Below are positions 20,166 to 23,903 of a stretch of 23,903 nucleotides of DNA, one piece after another. The position numbers and the translations under genes were made by a program. A model generated the notes under the pieces. The model saw nothing but the letters and a program-made list of their open reading frames with translations, was not told the origin of the DNA and did not search any database. Position 1 is the stretch's first letter; each line of letters begins with the position of its first letter. The stretch lies in assembly GCA_900660155.1 (NCBI GenBank), contig CABFPE010000560.1, positions 363,412 through 387,314 on the forward strand, given 5' to 3'. The DNA comes from Hofstenia miamia (taxonomy: Eukaryota > Xenacoelomorpha > Acoela > Hofsteniidae).

Positions 20166-21955
20166 GATGTTGGGTATCAACTGTAAAATATTATATCAAC
20201 CATTTTGAAAAAAATTAGATGAATCATTTGCAATTAAAAACCTGAAATTGTTGCTTGCTGAGAAATTCCTGGTTCTTGAAATTTTAATTCTGTATCTGTT
20301 TAATATATTGGAAGGTGGAGAAACCAGGAAGGCTATAAACAATATTAAGACTTTTTCATTTTATTCAAAACAACATCTTGCAGAAAATTTCGGGCTAACA
20401 TAATTATTCACGAAGGATTTTGCAGAGTACATTTTGGCTGAGAATGACTATTCCAGGTAATAAGAGATTTGAGCTTGTATAAGAACTTAAAATAAATCGT
20501 CTTAAAATTACCAAAAAAACGTTATTCATCAATGTGTTGTTGAGTAGCTTTTCAATAATTTTTTTTGGTTTAATCAAAGAATTGAATAAAGAATAGTTCT
20601 ACAATTGTTGGAGCATATGCATGCGCCTAAAATATGGAATTAATAGAGCATAAAAACTCGTCCCAATTGATACAAAAATATCTTGCTCAATTTTATCGAT
20701 TAAACATGCGATCAAGGAAATTAAGGATAACTGTGCTCAATTTTGTCAACATTTTGCCTAATAAACATTGCATGTAAAGTCTTCCAAAACTCAATTCCAT
20801 GATATTTAATTAATTTGATTTTGGGTACTCTATTTTGCAGTTGATCCAAGGTATTATAAAATATTTTAAGAAGGAGCATTCGCCTACGCTACAAACCACA
20901 ATATGCCTGGTTTACCCACGCCGAGTTCAATTGTCTGATCGCCAGGAATCGAAATCCAATCTTTAAATGAAATCAAAAAAGAATTGATTTGATAACTTTG
21001 AATTCGCGAGACTAATTATTTTCAAAGATGTAAACAAGTCGAAAAATAATCAGTGCAAGTCATGTTCTTCGTCATAGTTGAAGGCAGAGCCCGATAATCG
21101 TTGTGAGGAAAAATCAAGATATCAACTTCTTAGTTAAAAATTGTTAGCAAAATGTTAGACAAAATTTTATGTTAAAAGAAAAGTTATTAATACTTGAAAG
21201 AATTTATTCAGATCAGCGATGGATTGAAGGTATTACTTACATGTTCACAGGCATCTCTTTGAATAGAAATTTTTATATAATTCAAAATGATAAAGCGTGC
21301 TTTAGTGCCATGAAAATATTTGATTTTAAAAATTTTGCTAATTGTGTATGCAACTGCAAAAGATTAATACAAATAATTCAAAGTGTATTTGAAAATATAC
21401 TGCTCTTTTCCTATATTAACAGATGTTTTGTCGATCGACATTCTTGGAATCCCTCGTTTTGTTTTAAATTTTGTATGTTCTGTATTTTATAATTATTCAA
21501 AAAAACGATATCATATTCAGAAGAAAATCTTTATGTATTATCCCGGTCATTATGAGTAATCAGAACTCCGCCTTAGAACAAATTTTTAGTGGTAATCAAA
21601 TGAAAAGCATCCTTATTGTAACTGTTTCATAATCCCTGCATCCGCCATTAACTATTGGGCTTCTAATTTGTTTGATATTGTATACAATTGCCATTTTGAC
21701 AATAGTAAGCGAAAGTGAGAAGAGGAACAACATTTACTACAGGTTTTAAGGCGGTTCGCGGAGAGGTATTGTCATTGATCAAAAAAATAGATTCATCTGT
21801 GTTTCACGGGTAAAGGTTTGAGAAGTGCGGTTTATAGGACGTCTATATTTTTATTTTATACAATTAAAAATGTTATCATACTGTATTGATTCCATTCAAA
21901 GAAATTTGAAGCAAAATACGTCCAAATATTAAGATGTAAAAATTGATGTTCCTTT

Positions 21956-21987
21956 GATATTAATATTTGTTAATTAATATTAATATT
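21956..21987. repeat. Short AT-only inverted repeat
   Basis: GATATTAATATT at 21956-21967 is followed after 8 nt by AATATTAATATT at 21976-21987, which pairs at 11 of 12 positions as a hairpin. In sequence this AT-rich such pairing is common, so no function is claimed. Confidence 0.4.
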
Positions 21988-22804
21988 CATATAATTTGCT
22001 TAATCTAACGACTAAACTACCCTCCCAAAAAAATTATCTACTTATTAGATTATGATCATGAGTTAAACTGTTGCTAAAGAATAGAAGAAAATAATTTGTA
22101 TTCTTTTCGCCTTTGGCACAATATTACTTCCCTTTGGGATATTTTCTTTTCCTTTACTAAAAACAAAACGCTTTCAATGCTATACACAGCTTTACAATGC
22201 TAAAACCGTTAACATTCACATTTTTCTTCAGTCAATGAGTAATTTTTGATAATCGCAAATGAATACATAATGCCATTTCAAAAATGAATCAATTAGATGT
22301 CATGAAACTCGCAAAACATTTCTAATTACGAAAAGACTAACACATTTTCATAAAAAATACATTTATTCAAAAATGATTAAATTTATTGATTTTACAAAAC
22401 ACATACTCGTACACAGTTTGCAAAATAGCATTAAGCGCTAATGAAATTGAAAAATGATTATGGCTATTAAAGTAATTCTACAAAATATATAACCTCAAGT
22501 GAAAAGAAGCAAAATTTTAAATTGAAGATGAACATCAAATCCATATAAAATAAATTTAAGCATACGTATACTACTTAAAATTAATAATCTAATTAATCTA
22601 TACTTGTTATTTTTATGAGATTATAAAAGCACAACAGCAATTGTTAAATGATTTAAATTACATTTTGTACATTAGGTATTAAAACAACCTAGGAACATTT
22701 TCTAAATATAGAAATAAATAGCTTAAATTACAATTATCAGAAACTGATAAAATGAAATAAATACTTCTTCAAGGCGATTTACTCATTGTATTCAAATATG
22801 AAAT

Positions 22805-23134
22805 TTATATCTCGCAATATGCAGGAAAACCGGAATTCCCTATTAAATGTTTTAAAATCATGTAGATATTGAGATTTTTTGAAACAATATCCGACTTTGT
22901 TAGAGTTACTAAAGCATAGAGAATACCAATATATTTTGAATTTCCGAGTACTTTTCCACTATTTGAGAATCTAAAATATGTATTTTCATTGCTAGATTTA
23001 GCTCCAGTTTTTGATGTATGGGTTTTAATACATCTGACACTTTTTTCTTTTATTATGGTTTTACTAGTACATGTTTTAACACAATTGACAAATATTCGTT
23101 TTTGATAACGTTTTGACTTTGCATACACCTCCAC
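22805..23134 (-). CDS. Unidentified 109-residue open frame
   Basis: A minus-strand frame from the ATG at 23134 encodes a basic, lysine- and threonine-rich protein. Residues near the N-terminus contain two related stretches, CVKTCTSKT and CIKTHTSKT, 17 residues apart. The protein is not recognised, and no splice sites or neighbouring exons support it. An open frame of this length is not rare by chance here, although 330 nt without a stop in AT-rich DNA is somewhat longer than most neighbours. Confidence 0.2.
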   Translation of the reverse strand: MEVYAKSKRYQKRIFVNCVKTCTSKTIIKEKSVRCIKTHTSKTGAKSSNENTYFRFSNSGKVLGNSKYIGILYALVTLTKSDIVSKNLNIYMILKHLIGNSGFPAYCEI

Positions 23135-23903
23135 TTTACGTTTCTAAATGCATAGACCTTTAAATTATATTCCAAAAAACGGTAATATTCAAAATATGTG
23201 AAAGAAAAATTTGTAATGTTTTAAGTTTTGTTTTTGGATTTATTTTCTCTACAATGTTTTCAGAATGACGTGTGATTAGAAACAATTAACCTTTAAAAAA
23301 TTGATTTTCAACAAGTCTAATACAAATTTTGTCAGTAAGGATATTAAACGTGTACAAACATTATGTAATTTTATAGTAATTCGTAATCACATGAAACAAA
23401 ATTTGTAATATTAACTTATTAAAATGCAAAAATGATTTACATTGTTGAATAAAGTCAACCTTCACCACTTGAATAGTTGTAAAAAATAAATAATGTATCA
23501 AAATGATGACATCTTTTAGTCATAATCAATGAACAAAATGCTAATTTTATGACAATATTAGTGTAAACATTCAAGAACGAGAAAGAAAAACGTACAAACA
23601 CTTAAATTTGACTATTATTTATTGTATATTGAGATTTTGTTTCTGTATTTTGAAACATTAATGGTTTTGTTTAGATGTGTTTTATTTCATATCGCGAATA
23701 ATACCCATTTTAAGGCATTCTACAAATTACATTATGTAGTTGAAAGATGAACTTTACCATTTATTTAAAAGATTATACAATATATAGAATAAACTTCACT
23801 AAACACATTAAATACTGTGGCAAAAAAGCATATAAATGAAAGTTATGTATGAATGTAGCGACGAACTTTGCAGAGAAACATTTTTATATTAATAAAAATG
23901 ACT

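Larger units (their letters stand above)
18693..20460 (+). repeat. Tandem block, copy 2
   Basis: The block repeats 16924-18691 almost perfectly. It begins in the middle of SNRPA1 exon 3 without the upstream part and ends where unique sequence (TAAGAGATTTG) resumes at 20461. The absence of divergence in non-coding AT-rich DNA means either a very recent duplication or, more likely, the overlapping start of the next contig. Confidence 0.95.
20461..23903. other. 3.4 kb without a recognised gene
   Basis: Very AT-rich sequence follows the tandem block. Open frames exist (21169-21492 plus, 107 residues; 22805-23134 minus, 109 residues) but neither resembles a known protein. A less AT-rich patch lies at about 20880-20960 and another at 21710-21840. 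No tRNA, rRNA, TIR-bounded element or splice-consistent exon series could be supported. It may be intergenic, or UTR or intron of a gene beyond the window. Confidence 0.55.

Noticed and set aside
20880..20960. Possible tRNA or small RNA in a GC-richer patch
   Set aside because: No convincing A and B box pair or cloverleaf could be built from the sequence.
21712..21820. Possible exon (KVRRGTTFTTGFKAVRGEVLSLIKKI-type reading) in a less AT-rich patch
   Set aside because: Only 33 codons between stops, with no recognisable family and no neighbouring exon. It could be a chance frame.
1..23903. CRISPR arrays, bacterial operons, phage or toxin systems
   Set aside because: No regularly spaced direct repeats, ribosome-binding sites or prokaryotic genes are present. 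The genes have spliceosomal introns.

Overview
The window is eukaryotic nuclear DNA from a small, very AT-rich genome. Three genes were assembled from split exons whose reading phase is preserved across every junction. Two introns are only 47-50 nt long. Pyrimidine-tract AG acceptors lie just upstream of two start codons, and a decayed piggyBac transposon and a LINE sit inside introns. Together this points to a nematode, most likely a Trichinella-like clade I species. That assignment is inferred; no species-diagnostic sequence is present.

Layout: 1-1666 has no recognised gene; it holds a degenerate AC-rich minisatellite, TA microsatellites and one possible small exon at 825. At 1667-1909 is a single-exon COX19 (mitochondrial copper/cytochrome oxidase assembly). 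Its stop codon overlaps the start of a seven-exon holocarboxylase synthetase gene (HLCS, 1906-11686) in an ATGA configuration. HLCS reconstructs to about 684 residues: an N-terminal amidotransferase-like region, the biotin ligase core and the C-terminal BPL domain. Its third intron (about 4.1 kb) contains an antisense, 5'-truncated LINE with an (ATT)n tail; its fifth contains a hAT-type MITE with terminal inverted repeats and an 8-bp target duplication; its sixth holds unexplained ORFs. After a 444-bp gap comes a three-exon SNRPA1 (U2 snRNP A', 12131-17111). The 3.9-kb first intron of SNRPA1 carries a complete but inactivated antisense piggyBac element, with TTAA duplications and terminal inverted repeats.

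From 16924 to 20460 a 1,768-bp block appears twice in direct tandem, with a single ambiguous base (N) exactly at the junction. It repeats the last exon of SNRPA1 and its downstream sequence, including a second hAT-like MITE. This most likely reflects an unmerged contig overlap rather than a biological duplication. From 20461 to the end no gene is recognisable.

COX19 acts in respiratory-chain copper delivery, HLCS biotinylates carboxylases in intermediary metabolism, and SNRPA1 is a core splicing protein. They share orientation and close spacing, so they may be co-transcribed, but nothing shows a shared pathway. No novel defence, mobile or biosynthetic system was found. The most interesting biological signal is the ATGA-overlapped COX19-HLCS gene pair.
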